This document shows, in pieces, positions 52,393 to 62,500 of a DNA stretch of 64,000 nt. The DNA is from Dietzia cinnamea NBRC 102147. Lineage in GTDB: Bacteria > Actinomycetota > Actinomycetes > Mycobacteriales > Mycobacteriaceae. The position numbers and the translations under genes were made by a program. Position 1 is the first letter of the stretch. Each line of letters starts with the position of its first letter. Below the pieces are notes generated by a model that searched no databases, had not been told where the DNA came from, and worked only from the letters and a program-made list of their open reading frames with translations. The stretch is taken from NCBI RefSeq assembly GCF_001571065.1, contig NZ_BCSW01000004.1, positions 62,001 through 126,000 on the forward strand. The letters run 5' to 3'.

Positions 52393-53517
52393 ATGTCCCA
52401 CTCCACCCTCCGGCGCCGGTTCGCCGCCGGGCTCACCGCTCTGGCGACGGCCGCAGGGCTCCTCGTCGGCGCCCCGGCACTGGCCGGCGCCCAGGCGACC
52501 GAGCAGGGTTCCTCTGCCAGTCTCGGGTCCGCCGGCTCGGCTGCCCCGCCGCCGGCCGCCCCCGCGTTCCGGCCCGCCGGCGGCAACGAGAACCCGGTCG
52601 GTTTCCGCCATTGGCTGCGGCCGGGCTGCGAGTGGGATCCCGTCGCGTCCTGGGTCCAGCTCTGCCACGTGTGGTCCCCGGCGATGAACCGGCACATCAA
52701 GGTGCAGGTCCAGCCCGCGCGCTTCGGCGGCAACGCCGGTCTCTATCTGCTCGACGGACTGCGGGCGCGTGACGACTGGAACGCGTGGACCCACGACGCC
52801 CAGGCGCAGCGCATCTTCCTGCAGGACAACATCACCCTGGTCATGCCCGTCGGCGGCCAGGTGTCCTTCTACTCCGACTGGCAGCGGCCCATCAACCTGG
52901 GCGGCAACCTGCTGGAGTACAAGTACGAGACGTTCCTGACCCGCGAGCTGCCGAACTACCTGGCGGACCACTTCGGCGTGCGGCGCGACAACAACGCGAT
53001 CGCCGGTCTGTCGATGGGCGGCTCCGCCGCCGCGACGCTCGCGGCCAACCACCCGAACCAGTTCAAGCAGGTGTCGGTCTTCTCCGGCTACATGAACCCG
53101 ACCGCCCCGGGCATGTACACCATGATCCCGCTGGCGATGTTCGACCAGTGCAAGTGCGACCCGTTCGCCATGTGGGGCCTGCCCGGCGCGCCGGCGTGGG
53201 GTCGCAACGACCCGCTGCTCAACGCCGACAAGCTGCGAGGCATCCCGATGTACGTCACCGCCGGCTCCGCGATCCCGGGCCAGTACGATCAGCCCTCGAG
53301 CCTGCAGGCCGTGTTCAACACGTTCAACGGCATCATCCTCGAGGGCCTGTCCCGCGGCTCGACCCTTGCGTTCCAGAACACGATGAACGCGGCCCCGAAC
53401 AAGGCCGTCTTCGAGTACCGCACCACGGGCATCCACGGGTGGGGCTACTGGAACGACGACCTCATCGCGGCGCGCTCGGCGCAGATCCTGAACGTGATGG
53501 ACGCCCACGCGTGGTGA
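52393..53517 (+). CDS. mycolyltransferase (antigen 85 type)
   Basis: The 374-residue secreted esterase-fold enzyme moves mycolic acids from trehalose monomycolate to trehalose or arabinogalactan. Signal peptide 1-33; a Ser/Pro-rich spacer; then the Ag85 fold with nucleophile Ser207 in GLSMGGSAAA, oxyanion strand YLLDGLRARDD and His348 in GIHGWGYW. The PVGGQVSFYSDW motif is family-specific. Cysteine pairs CEWDPVASWVQLC and CKC may form disulfides. AAAGGAACC precedes the ATG. A perfect hairpin (53573-53611) follows, so the next mycolyltransferase has its own control. Confidence 0.95.
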   Translation: MSHSTLRRRFAAGLTALATAAGLLVGAPALAGAQATEQGSSASLGSAGSAAPPPAAPAFRPAGGNENPVGFRHWLRPGCEWDPVASWVQLCHVWSPAMNRHIKVQVQPARFGGNAGLYLLDGLRARDDWNAWTHDAQAQRIFLQDNITLVMPVGGQVSFYSDWQRPINLGGNLLEYKYETFLTRELPNYLADHFGVRRDNNAIAGLSMGGSAAATLAANHPNQFKQVSVFSGYMNPTAPGMYTMIPLAMFDQCKCDPFAMWGLPGAPAWGRNDPLLNADKLRGIPMYVTAGSAIPGQYDQPSSLQAVFNTFNGIILEGLSRGSTLAFQNTMNAAPNKAVFEYRTTGIHGWGYWNDDLIAARSAQILNVMDAHAW

Positions 53518-53572
53518 TCACACCGAGTTAGCCGACGAATCGGACTCCCATCAGCGAGTCCTCACCCGTCAC

Positions 53573-53611
53573 ACCGGGGCCCCGCGCGTAGATTCTGTGC
53601 GGGGCCCCGGT
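53573..53611 (+). terminator. hairpin terminator after the first mycolyltransferase
   Basis: ACCGGGGCCCCGC (53573-53585) and GCGGGGCCCCGGT (53599-53611) form a perfect 13-bp stem with a 13-base loop. Confidence 0.8.
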
Positions 53612-53758
53612 CGCATCTGACCACCGGGTTCGGCCGCGGGAGGGGAACCCGCGGGCGCGCCGCGGACCCGGGCCCCCTATACGGGTGACGCGGGCCGGGT
53701 GCGACGCGCGCCCACCAGACGATCCGGCGAGACGACGCGGCAAGAAAGAGAACAACAC

Positions 53759-55720
53759 ATGGCGACCCCCAGCGCACACGCGAGCCCCCGTTCCCGGTGG
53801 GCGTCCCTCCTCGCGGCTCCCCTCGTGGTGTCGGTGGTGGGGTCGGGCCTCGTCCTGCCGCCCGTCGCCGCGGCGCAGGAGACCCCGACCCGTCCGACCC
53901 CGGCGCAGAGCAGCCCCGCGCAGACCGCTCAGCCGCGGTCGACGACCGCCGCGCCCGACCCGGCGGGCGCGCCCGACGCGCCGAGCCTGCGCGTGCCCGC
54001 GGCGCCACCCTCCGGCGTGCGACTGGACAAGGTCGAGTGGAAGTCGGCCAACCGTGTGGCCCTGTGGGTGCAGTCGCCGGCCATGGAGCAGGCGGTGCAG
54101 GTGCAGCTCCTGCTCCCCGCCCAGTGGAACGCCGACCCCGGCCGCACCTACCCGTCCCTGCTGCTGCTCGACGGGCTCCGGGCCCGCGATGACGCGAGCG
54201 GCTGGACTCTCGAGACCAAGGTCTCCCAGTTCTTCGACGCCAAGAACGCGATCGTCATCCTGCCGGTGGGCGGCCAGTCGAGCTTCTACACCGACTGGGT
54301 CTCCGACGCCAAGGGTTCGGCCTACCAGTGGGAGACGTTCCTCATGCAGGAGCTGCCCCCGCTGCTGGCGCGGGACTGGCGGGTCGGCGACAAGCACGGC
54401 GTGGCCGGGCTGTCCATGGGCGGCACGGCTGCCATGATGCTCGCGCAGCGCTACCCCGAGCACTTCCAGTTCGCGGCCAGTTACTCGGGCTTCCTCGACA
54501 CCACCAGCTTCGGCATGCCCGAGGCCATCAAGGTGGCCATGCAGGACGCCGGCGGCTACCCGGCCGAGAACATGTGGGGTCCGCTCGGCTCGGACCGGTG
54601 GCAGGAGCAGGACCCCAAACTCCACACCGAGAAGATGCGCGGGCAGAGCGTCTACGTCTCCGCGGGCAGCGGTAACACCGGCCCATGGGACCAGCCGTCC
54701 GGCCTACCGGACATCCCGACCAACTTCCCCGGGTACGGGCTCGAGCTCCTCTCGCGGATGACCACCCAGACCTTCGTCAACAAGGCGCGCGCCGAGGGGG
54801 TCGAGGTCACCGCGAACTTCCGCCCGTCCGGTACCCACACGTGGCCGTACTGGCAGTTCGAGATGACCCAGGCGTGGCCGCAGTTCGCCACCGCGGTGGG
54901 CATCGAGAACGTCGAGAAGCCGTGCGCGGCGGCGGGCGAGATCGCCCGCGTGGCCGAGCGGCAGCCCGGACTCGGGCCGTGCCTCACCGGCGAGTACGAC
55001 GTCCGGGGCGGCAAGGCCACCGACTTCCGCTTCGGCCGCGTGTTCTGGTCGCAGGCCACGGGGGCGCACTCCGTCCTCGGGGCGATCGGCGCCGCCTACC
55101 AGGCCGAGGGCGGACCCGACGGCGTGCTCGGGCTGCCGACGTCCGGGGAGACGACCACCCCGGACGGGCGCGGCCGGTTCTCCACCTTCCAGAACGGCGT
55201 CATCTACTGGTCGCCCTCCACCGGCGCGCACGCGGTCCGCGGCGGCATCCGGGCGATGTGGCAGGAGCGCGGCGCGGAGCGCGGCGACCTCGGGTACCCG
55301 ACCACCGACGAGATCACCAACCCCAACAAGCCGGGCGTCGTCCAGGGCTTCCAGGGCGGGACGGTCTACTGGTCGGAGGAGACGGGTCCGAAGGTCGTCG
55401 AGGGGGACATCCTCAAGGCCTACCGCGAGGCCGGGGCGGAGAACTCCGAGCTCGGCTACCCCGTGACCGACGAGATCGCCCTCGACACCCGACGCGGCGC
55501 GTTCAGCCGGTTCCAGGGCGGCGCGATCTACTGGTCGCCGCGCACCGGCGCCCACGTCGTCCCCCGCGGCCCGGTGTTCGACGCCTGGGGCACGGTCGAC
55601 TACGAGCGCGGTCGGCTCGGCTACCCGACCGGCCCGCTGCGCAACACCTCCGGCGGCCAGGTGATGGAGTTCGAGGGCGGTCGGATCACCGTGTCCGGTG
55701 GCCGGGCGGAGATCTCGTGA
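53759..55720 (+). CDS. mycolyltransferase with four C-terminal LGFP repeats
   Basis: The 653-residue protein has a signal peptide (1-40), a Thr/Pro-rich spacer, an Ag85-fold domain (about 85-390) with Ser219 in GLSMGGTAAM and His360 in GTHTWPYW, and four LGFP repeats (about 420-640: GVLGLPTSGE, DLGYPTTDE, ELGYPVTDE, RLGYPTG) with intervening GGxxYWSP strands. This is the layout of corynebacterial Cop1/PS1; LGFP repeats are thought to anchor the enzyme in the wall. AAGAAAGAGAAC upstream is a weak ribosome site. It is coupled by GTGA overlap to a DUF732 lipoprotein. M. tuberculosis has plain Ag85 proteins at this place. Confidence 0.94.
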   Translation: MATPSAHASPRSRWASLLAAPLVVSVVGSGLVLPPVAAAQETPTRPTPAQSSPAQTAQPRSTTAAPDPAGAPDAPSLRVPAAPPSGVRLDKVEWKSANRVALWVQSPAMEQAVQVQLLLPAQWNADPGRTYPSLLLLDGLRARDDASGWTLETKVSQFFDAKNAIVILPVGGQSSFYTDWVSDAKGSAYQWETFLMQELPPLLARDWRVGDKHGVAGLSMGGTAAMMLAQRYPEHFQFAASYSGFLDTTSFGMPEAIKVAMQDAGGYPAENMWGPLGSDRWQEQDPKLHTEKMRGQSVYVSAGSGNTGPWDQPSGLPDIPTNFPGYGLELLSRMTTQTFVNKARAEGVEVTANFRPSGTHTWPYWQFEMTQAWPQFATAVGIENVEKPCAAAGEIARVAERQPGLGPCLTGEYDVRGGKATDFRFGRVFWSQATGAHSVLGAIGAAYQAEGGPDGVLGLPTSGETTTPDGRGRFSTFQNGVIYWSPSTGAHAVRGGIRAMWQERGAERGDLGYPTTDEITNPNKPGVVQGFQGGTVYWSEETGPKVVEGDILKAYREAGAENSELGYPVTDEIALDTRRGAFSRFQGGAIYWSPRTGAHVVPRGPVFDAWGTVDYERGRLGYPTGPLRNTSGGQVMEFEGGRITVSGGRAEIS

Positions 55721-56208
55721 GGTCCCGTGCGCTCTCGCTCGGCGCCGCGCTGCTCGTCGCCGGAGGGATGCTCACCGCGTGCGGGGGAGGGGACTCGACG
55801 GTCTCCGGCGTGCCGGACTCCGAGACGCTCGCCCCGCCGCCGGGCGGCGGCTCCGCCGGCGCCTCCCGTGTCCCGGCGACGGAGGACTCCGGCCGGTACA
55901 CGGAGGCGCCGGCCCCCGTCCCCCCGGATGCGCCGGGGTACACCGCGCCGGCCATCGGTGCGCGCGAGCGCGGCTACCTCTCCGCACTGGAGAAGGAGGG
56001 CATCGAGACCGCCGACCTGTCGGATTCGCTCGTCGCCGCCGGCAACACCATCTGCCGCATCCGCACCACCGGCGGAGCCGCGGACGAGACCACGACGATC
56101 GCCGACGCGGTGGCCGGTCAGATCTCGGCGGGCGGCTACTCCGACCGTGAGGTCGACGAACTGTCCCGGGTCGTCGTGGACGCCTCGGCCGGGCAACTCT
56201 GCCCGTAG
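55717..56208 (+). CDS. DUF732-type lipoprotein
   Basis: The 163-residue protein starts with GTG overlapping the mycolyltransferase stop. The lipobox GMLTAC gives Cys22 after a signal peptide. A Ser/Pro/Gly-rich stalk precedes a small helical domain (about 90-163) with two cysteines (GNTICRIR and the C-terminal QLCP), the pattern of DUF732 domains found in mycobacterial secreted proteins. The function is unknown. Translational coupling suggests that it acts with, or matures, the LGFP mycolyltransferase, which is inference. Confidence 0.8.
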   Translation: MRSRALSLGAALLVAGGMLTACGGGDSTVSGVPDSETLAPPPGGGSAGASRVPATEDSGRYTEAPAPVPPDAPGYTAPAIGARERGYLSALEKEGIETADLSDSLVAAGNTICRIRTTGGAADETTTIADAVAGQISAGGYSDREVDELSRVVVDASAGQLCP

Positions 56209-56399
56209 CGGCCCGCCCAGTGCACTGCCGCCCGCGCGGCTCGAACAGCACGACGGCGGTCGTCGGCGGGCGGCGGCCGCTCCGGGTGAGCCCGGACACC
56301 TCGCCCGGCACCTGAGGAACCCGCGCGGACCGCGGGGCGTTGAACCGGTCGTCGGCCACACGCCACAGTCGTGTGGGAGGTCGGGAAGGAGTTCGTATC

Positions 56400-57365
56400 G
56401 TGGCTCGCGGAACGCGTCGTGGGGGAGGCCGCCGTCTCGGCTGCTCGCTGGGGGCGCTCGTCGTGATCGTCCTGCTCGTGCTCGGCATCGGGTGGTGGCT
56501 CGGCAACCGGGGGTTGCCGACCGGCCCCGACGGCCCGCTGCCCGGCCCGGACGAGACCGAGCAGACCCAGCCCGCCGACTGCCCGGACGTCGAGATGATC
56601 GCCGTGCCGGGGACATGGGAGAGCAGCCCCACCGACGATCCGCACAATCCGGGTTTCCTGCCCAACGCGCTTCTGCGGACGATCACGGACCCGCTGAGCC
56701 GGCAGTACCCGGACGAGCGCCTCGAGGTGTTCACCGTCCCCTACGTGGCGCAGTTCCGGAACCCGCAGCAGCCGAACCAGGTCACCTACGACCAGAGCCG
56801 GGCGGAGGGCACCGAGCGTGCCCGCGCCGAGCTCGCGGCCACACACGAGCACTGCCCCCTCACCTCGTTCGTCCTCCTGGGTTTCTCCCAGGGCGCGGTG
56901 ATCGCCGGCGACCTGACGAGCGAGATCGGTAACGGCAACGGTCCCGTTCCCGCCGACCGGATGCTCGGTTCCGTCCTCATCGCGGACGGCCGCCGCCTGC
57001 CGGGGCAGGGCCAGTCGCCGGGGCTGTCCCCCGGCAACGGCCAGGGGATGGAGATCGCCCTGCAGCCGGCCACCGGCCTGACCCAGCTCATCGCGGGTGC
57101 CACCATGACCGGGCCACGCCCGGGCGGGTTCGGCGAACTGGACGACCGCACGGCCCAGATCTGCGACTCGCGCGACCTGATCTGCAACGCCCCGCTCAAC
57201 GTCGTCGACGGTGCCGCCCGGTTCCAGGAGTTCGTCGCCAACAACGCGATCCACGCCATGTACGCCACGAACCCGGACGTCATCGCCGGGACCACCGTCC
57301 CCGAGTGGACGATCGGCCACGTCAGCGAGCTCGTCGACGCCGCTCCGGAGATCGCCCACGAGTGA
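56400..57365 (+). CDS. cutinase-like lipase Culp6
   Basis: The 321-residue protein has a short basic tail, one membrane helix (about 17-35), a linker, and a cutinase-fold catalytic domain. Nucleophile Ser163 lies in LLGFSQGAV; the acid is in the CDSRDLICN loop and a His in the C-terminal IGHVSEL segment, with disulfide cysteines (DCPDVEMI; HCPLTSF). By position it is the Rv3802c homologue, an essential lipase/thioesterase of mycolate metabolism. GGAAGGAG precedes GTG 56400. Confidence 0.92.
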   Translation: MARGTRRGGGRRLGCSLGALVVIVLLVLGIGWWLGNRGLPTGPDGPLPGPDETEQTQPADCPDVEMIAVPGTWESSPTDDPHNPGFLPNALLRTITDPLSRQYPDERLEVFTVPYVAQFRNPQQPNQVTYDQSRAEGTERARAELAATHEHCPLTSFVLLGFSQGAVIAGDLTSEIGNGNGPVPADRMLGSVLIADGRRLPGQGQSPGLSPGNGQGMEIALQPATGLTQLIAGATMTGPRPGGFGELDDRTAQICDSRDLICNAPLNVVDGAARFQEFVANNAIHAMYATNPDVIAGTTVPEWTIGHVSELVDAAPEIAHE

Positions 57366-57451
57366 CCGTCACGCCCTGCTCCCGGCGCCCGCGGGGCGAC
57401 ACGCCTGGCGAAGCGACGATTCGGAGTTCGGATGTGCCCTGAGGCACGCTG

Positions 57452-57472
57452 TAGGATCGACAAAGCTTGTCG
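57452..57472 (+). promoter_or_regulatory. promoter and palindrome upstream of fadD32
   Basis: A -10 box TAGGAT (57452-57457) is followed at once by the palindrome CGACAA-AGC-TTGTCG (57458-57472), which would overlap the transcription start. That position suits a repressor site. The leader would be about 75 bases. Confidence 0.45.
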
Positions 57473-57539
57473 TCAGTGCACCCGGCATATCCGTGGTCGA
57501 CGACGTCGACCAACGTAGGACGGATCGGAACGGAGCAAC

Positions 57540-59486
57540 GTGGAGTTCGAGCAGTATCACGACGCCGGAGGGGCGATCGTCATCCCTGATCGCACCACCC
57601 TTGTCGACTTCGTCGAAGCCAACGTCTCCGCCGCGCGCCAGGACCCCGCCCATGACGGGCTGGTCTACCGCTACATCGACTACTCGACCTCCCGTGACGG
57701 TGAGGTGCACGAGCTGTCGTGGACGCGGTTCGGCGAGCGGCTCTACGCCATCGCGGCCCGCCTGCAGCAGGTCGCGAAGCCGGGGGACCGCGTGGCCATC
57801 CTCGCCCCGCAGGGCCTGGACTACATCGTGTCGTTCTTCGCCGCGATCCAGGCCGGACTCATCGCCGTGCCACTGTTCGACCCGGATGAGCCGGGCCACC
57901 ACGACCGCCTCCACGCGGTCCTGGGCGACTGCGCACCGGCGGTCATCCTCACCTCGACCGAATCCGCTGCCGGGGTCCGGAAGCTCTTCCGAGAGCTGCC
58001 CGCCCGCGAGCGTCCGCGCACCGTCGCCGTCGACGCCATCCCCGACGAGCTCGGCTCCGGCTGGTCCCGACCGGACCTCGGCGCCGACGACATCGCCTAC
58101 CTGCAGTACACCTCGGGCTCGACCCGGGTGCCCGCCGGAGTCGAGATCACGCACCGCAACGTGGTCACCAACGTCATGCAACTCTTCGACAGCCTGGGTC
58201 TGACCCGCGCCTCGCGCGGCGTCACCTGGCTGCCGCTGTTCCACGACATGGGCCTGCTGACGGTCATCCTGCCCGCGATGGGCGGGGCCACCATCACGGT
58301 GATGAGCCCCCGCGCGTTCGTGCAGCGGCCCGGCCGGTGGGTCTCCCAGCTCGGCGCCGCGAGCGGCGGCGACGGGGTGTTCGCCGCCGCCCCCAACTTC
58401 GCGTTCGAGCACGCCGCCCGCCGCGGCCTGCCCAGGGAGGGCGAGACCCTCGACCTGTCCGGCGTGACGAGCATCATCAACGGTTCGGAGCCCGTCACCC
58501 CGGCGTCGATGCGGGCATTCAACGAGGCGTTCGCCCCCTACGGGCTCGCGCCCACCGTGATCAAGCCGTCCTACGGCATGGCCGAGGCGACCCTGTTCGT
58601 GTCCTCGCCGCGCCGAGATGACGAGGCGATCGTCATCCATGTGGACCGGACGGATCTCAACCGGGGCGTCATGACCGTCCTCGAGCCGTCGCAGGTGGAG
58701 GGCAACGAGGACGCCATCCCCCAGGTCGCGTGCGGGTACGTCGCCCCCAGCCAGTGGGCCACGATCGTCGAGGCGAACATCGACGAGGCCACGGGAGAGC
58801 ACGACGGCACCGGCCGCGAACTCCCCGAGGGCCGGGTCGGCGAGATCTGGCTGCACGGCACGAACATCGGTCGCGCCTACTGGGGGCGCCCCGAGGAGTC
58901 CGAGGCCACCTTCGGCAACCGGCTCGTCGAGCGGCTGCAGGATGGCTCCAAGACCGTCCGCGAGTTCGGGACGGTACCCGAGGACGCGCGCTGGCTGCGC
59001 ACCGGCGACTACGGCGCCTACGTGGACGGTCAGCTGTACATCACCGGCCGCGTCAAGGATCTGGTGATCGTCGCGGGCCGCAACCACTACCCCCAGGACC
59101 TGGAGAACACCGCGCAGAGCGCGTCCGACGCCCTGCGGCCCGGCTTCGTCGCCGCGTTCTCCGTGCCGGCCAACCAGTTGCCGATCGAGGCGCGTAACGG
59201 TGCGGAGATCGCCGCCGATGACTCCTCGGAGACGCTGGTCGTGGTGGGTGAGCGCGCGCCCGGCGCGGGCAAGGCCGACCCCGGTCCCATCGCGGACGCG
59301 GTCCGGTCGGCGATCTCCGCGCGACACGGCGTCACCGCCCAGGACGTTCTCCTGGTTCCCGCCGGGTCCATCCCCCGCACGTCCAGCGGCAAGATCGCCC
59401 GCCGTGCCTGCAAGGCGGCGTACGTGGACGGCACCCTGCGCGGGGGCCACCAGCAGACCGCATTCCCGGACCTGCCGGCGCAGTAG
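57540..59486 (+). CDS. fadD32: long-chain fatty acyl-AMP ligase FadD32
   Basis: The 648-residue adenylating enzyme activates the meromycolic chain as acyl-AMP and loads it on the N-terminal carrier domain of Pks13. ATP motif YLQYTSGSTRVPAGVEI, WLPLFHDMGLL, SYGMAEATLFV and the hinge RTGDYGAYVDGQLYITGR are present, as is the catalytic Lys segment SSGKIARRACKAAY. The fatty acyl-AMP ligase class is supported by the N-terminal length and context; GTG with GGAG upstream. The next gene, pks13, is its partner. Confidence 0.96.
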   Translation: MEFEQYHDAGGAIVIPDRTTLVDFVEANVSAARQDPAHDGLVYRYIDYSTSRDGEVHELSWTRFGERLYAIAARLQQVAKPGDRVAILAPQGLDYIVSFFAAIQAGLIAVPLFDPDEPGHHDRLHAVLGDCAPAVILTSTESAAGVRKLFRELPARERPRTVAVDAIPDELGSGWSRPDLGADDIAYLQYTSGSTRVPAGVEITHRNVVTNVMQLFDSLGLTRASRGVTWLPLFHDMGLLTVILPAMGGATITVMSPRAFVQRPGRWVSQLGAASGGDGVFAAAPNFAFEHAARRGLPREGETLDLSGVTSIINGSEPVTPASMRAFNEAFAPYGLAPTVIKPSYGMAEATLFVSSPRRDDEAIVIHVDRTDLNRGVMTVLEPSQVEGNEDAIPQVACGYVAPSQWATIVEANIDEATGEHDGTGRELPEGRVGEIWLHGTNIGRAYWGRPEESEATFGNRLVERLQDGSKTVREFGTVPEDARWLRTGDYGAYVDGQLYITGRVKDLVIVAGRNHYPQDLENTAQSASDALRPGFVAAFSVPANQLPIEARNGAEIAADDSSETLVVVGERAPGAGKADPGPIADAVRSAISARHGVTAQDVLLVPAGSIPRTSSGKIARRACKAAYVDGTLRGGHQQTAFPDLPAQ

Positions 59487-59571
59487 CGTCCGCCGGGCCG
59501 GTTCACGGCGCACGGCGGCCCCGGCGCACGGGAACACCGGACGACACCTTCAGGAAAGGCGAGCCACGACG

Positions 59572-62500
59572 ATGGCACAGAGCGAGATGACGGTAGTGGA
59601 GCTCCGCGAATGGATGCGGGGCTGGGTCTGCCGGGCCACCGGGCTCGACATCTCCAAGGTGACCGACGACCGCTCGCTGGAGGAGTACGGCCTGTCGTCC
59701 CGCGACGCGGTGTCCCTGTCCGCCGACCTCGAGGACCTCATCGGCCGGCCGCTGGACGCGACCGTCGCCTACCAGCACCCCACCATCGCCTCGCTCGCCG
59801 AGTACGTGGTCAACGGTCCGGTGGAGGCCGACGAGCCCACGGACCTGCACACGTTCCGCGAGCGCGGCGCGGGCATGGAGTTCGACGTGGCCGTCATCGG
59901 CCTCGCGACCCGCTTCCCCGGCGGCGCCGACAGCCCCGAGGCGACCTGGGACCTGCTGGCCTCCGGCCGTGACGCGACCAGCCCCCGACCGGACTCGCGC
60001 TGGTCGGAGTGGGCGGGCGACGCGTACGTCCAGCAGGTCCTGGCCGAGGCGCCGAACCGCGGCGGCTGGCTCGACGACACCGAGGTCAAGGACTTCGACG
60101 CCGAGTTCTTCGGCATGAGCCCCCGCGAGGCCGAGATGGTCGACCCGCAGCAGCGGCTCGCGCTCGAGCTCACCTGGGAAGCCCTCGAGAACGCCCACAT
60201 CCCGGCTAGTGACCTCAAGGGCCGCGAGGTCGGCGTGTTCATGGGCTCGTCGTCCAGCGACTACCAGGTCCTGCTCACGTCGGACTCCGCCGCCGCGTCC
60301 CCGTACGCGGTCACCGGCGCCTCCAACTCGATCATCTCCAACCGGATCTCGTACACGTTCGACTTCCGCGGCCCGTCCATGACGCTGGACACCGCCTGCT
60401 CGACGTCGCTGGTCGCGATCCACGAGGCCGTCAACTCCTTGCGCCTGCACGAGTCGGACCTCGTCGTGGCCGGTGGCGTCAACATGATGCTCGCGCCCGC
60501 CGCCACCATGGGCTTCGCCAAGACCGGCGCCGCGCTCAGCCCCGACGGGCGCATCAAGGCGTTCTCCTCCGACGCCAACGGCATCTGCCGCGCCGAGGGC
60601 GGGGGCGTGTTCATCCTGAAGCGCCTGTCCGAGGCCGAACGGGACGGCGACGAGATCCTCGCCGTCATCAAGGGCTCCGCCGTGAACTCGGACGGTCGCT
60701 CCAACGGCATGACCGCCCCCAACCCCGACGCCCAGGTCTCCGTCCTGCGCCAGGCCTACGCCGACGCCGGCGTGGACCCGCGCGAGGTCGACTACATCGA
60801 GGCCCACGGCACCGGCACGATCCTCGGCGACCCCATCGAGGCCACCGCCCTGGGCCAGGTGCTCGGCCGCGGCCGCGACGCCGACCGGCCCACGCTCCTG
60901 GGCTCGGCCAAGACCAACTTCGGGCACATGGAGTCCGCCGCCGGCGCCGCCGGCCTGGCCAAGATCATCCTGGGCATGCAGCACGACGCCGTGCCGCCCA
61001 CGATCAACTACGCGGGCCCCAACCCGTACCTCGACTTCGACGCCGCCCGGCTCAGCGTGGTCACCGAGACCACCCCGTGGCCGCGCTACAGCGGCCGCGC
61101 GGTCGCCGGCATCTCCGGCTTCGGCTTCGGTGGCACCAACGCGCACGTCGTGGTGGCCGAGTACCGGCCGCAGCCGGCCCACGTCGTCGTCGACGCCCCG
61201 TCCGACACCTCCACCGACGCCCCGGCCGACACCGACCCGGCCACGGCGACCACCGACGCCGCGACCACCACCGCGACGGCCACGGACGACGACGTCGCCC
61301 GCTGCGTGGCCGACGCCGTCGCGCGCAACGCCGACGAGCTCGCCACCACCGGCACCGCTGTTCCCGGCCCTCCGGCCACCGTGCTGGTCGTGTCCGCGTC
61401 CCTGCCGTCGCGCCGCAAGGCCACGGCCGCCCAGGTCGCGGACTGGCTCGAGGCGCAGGACGACTCGATCGACCTCGGCGCCGTCGCCCGCACCCTGTCC
61501 ACCCGCAACCACGGCCGCTCCCGCGGCGCGGTCGTCGGCCACACCCGCGCCGAGCTCGTCGCCGGACTGCGCGCGCTCGCCGCGGGCGACCCGGGCCCCG
61601 GCGTGTTCAGCGCTGACGCCCCCGCCGGCACGGGCGACGTGTGGGTGTTCTCCGGCTTCGGTTCCCAGCACCGCAAGATGGCCAAGGAACTGTACCTGTC
61701 CAACCCGCTGTTCGCCTCGTGCCTGGACGCGGTGGACGAGCTCATCGACTTCGAGGCCGGCTACCGGATCGCCGAGTTGATCCTCGACGACTCCCAGACC
61801 TACGAGCTCGAGAACTCCCAGGTCGGTATCTTCGCCATCCAGGTCGCGCTCGTCGACACGCTGCGCGCGCTCGGCGCCAAGCCCGAGGCCGTCATCGGCC
61901 ACTCGATGGGCGAGGTCGCCGCCGCCTACGCGACCGGCGGCCTGAACCTCGAGGACGCAGTGCGCGTGATCTGTGTGCGCTCGCGCCTCATGGGCGACGC
62001 CGAGGGGCAGGTCTCGGAGGAGGAGGCCGGCGCGATGGCGCTGGTCGAGTACTCGGCCGAGGAGATCGCGCAGATCATCGCCGACAACCCGCAGTTCGCC
62101 TCCATCGAGCCCGCCGTCTACGCCGCGCCCACCCACACCACGGTCGGCGGCCGCGCCAAGCCCGTCGCCGACTTCGTCGCGTGGGTCGAGGAGCAGGGCA
62201 AGTTCGCCCGTCAGCTGCAGGTCCGCGGCGCCGGACACACCTCGGACGTCGACATGCTGCTGGGCGAGCTGGCCGCGGAGATCGCCGGCCTCGAGCCGCG
62301 CGAACTCACCTCCGGGCTGTTCTCGTCCGTCGACCGCGAGACCTTCTACCGCGCCGGCCACGAGCCGGTCCACGCGGAGGAGTACTGGGTCAAGGGCATG
62401 CGCCACTCGGTGTGGTTCACCCACGCCGTGCGCAAGGCCGTCGACGCCGGGTACGTGACCTTCCTCGAGCTGGCCCCCAACCCGGTGGCCGCGATGTCGG

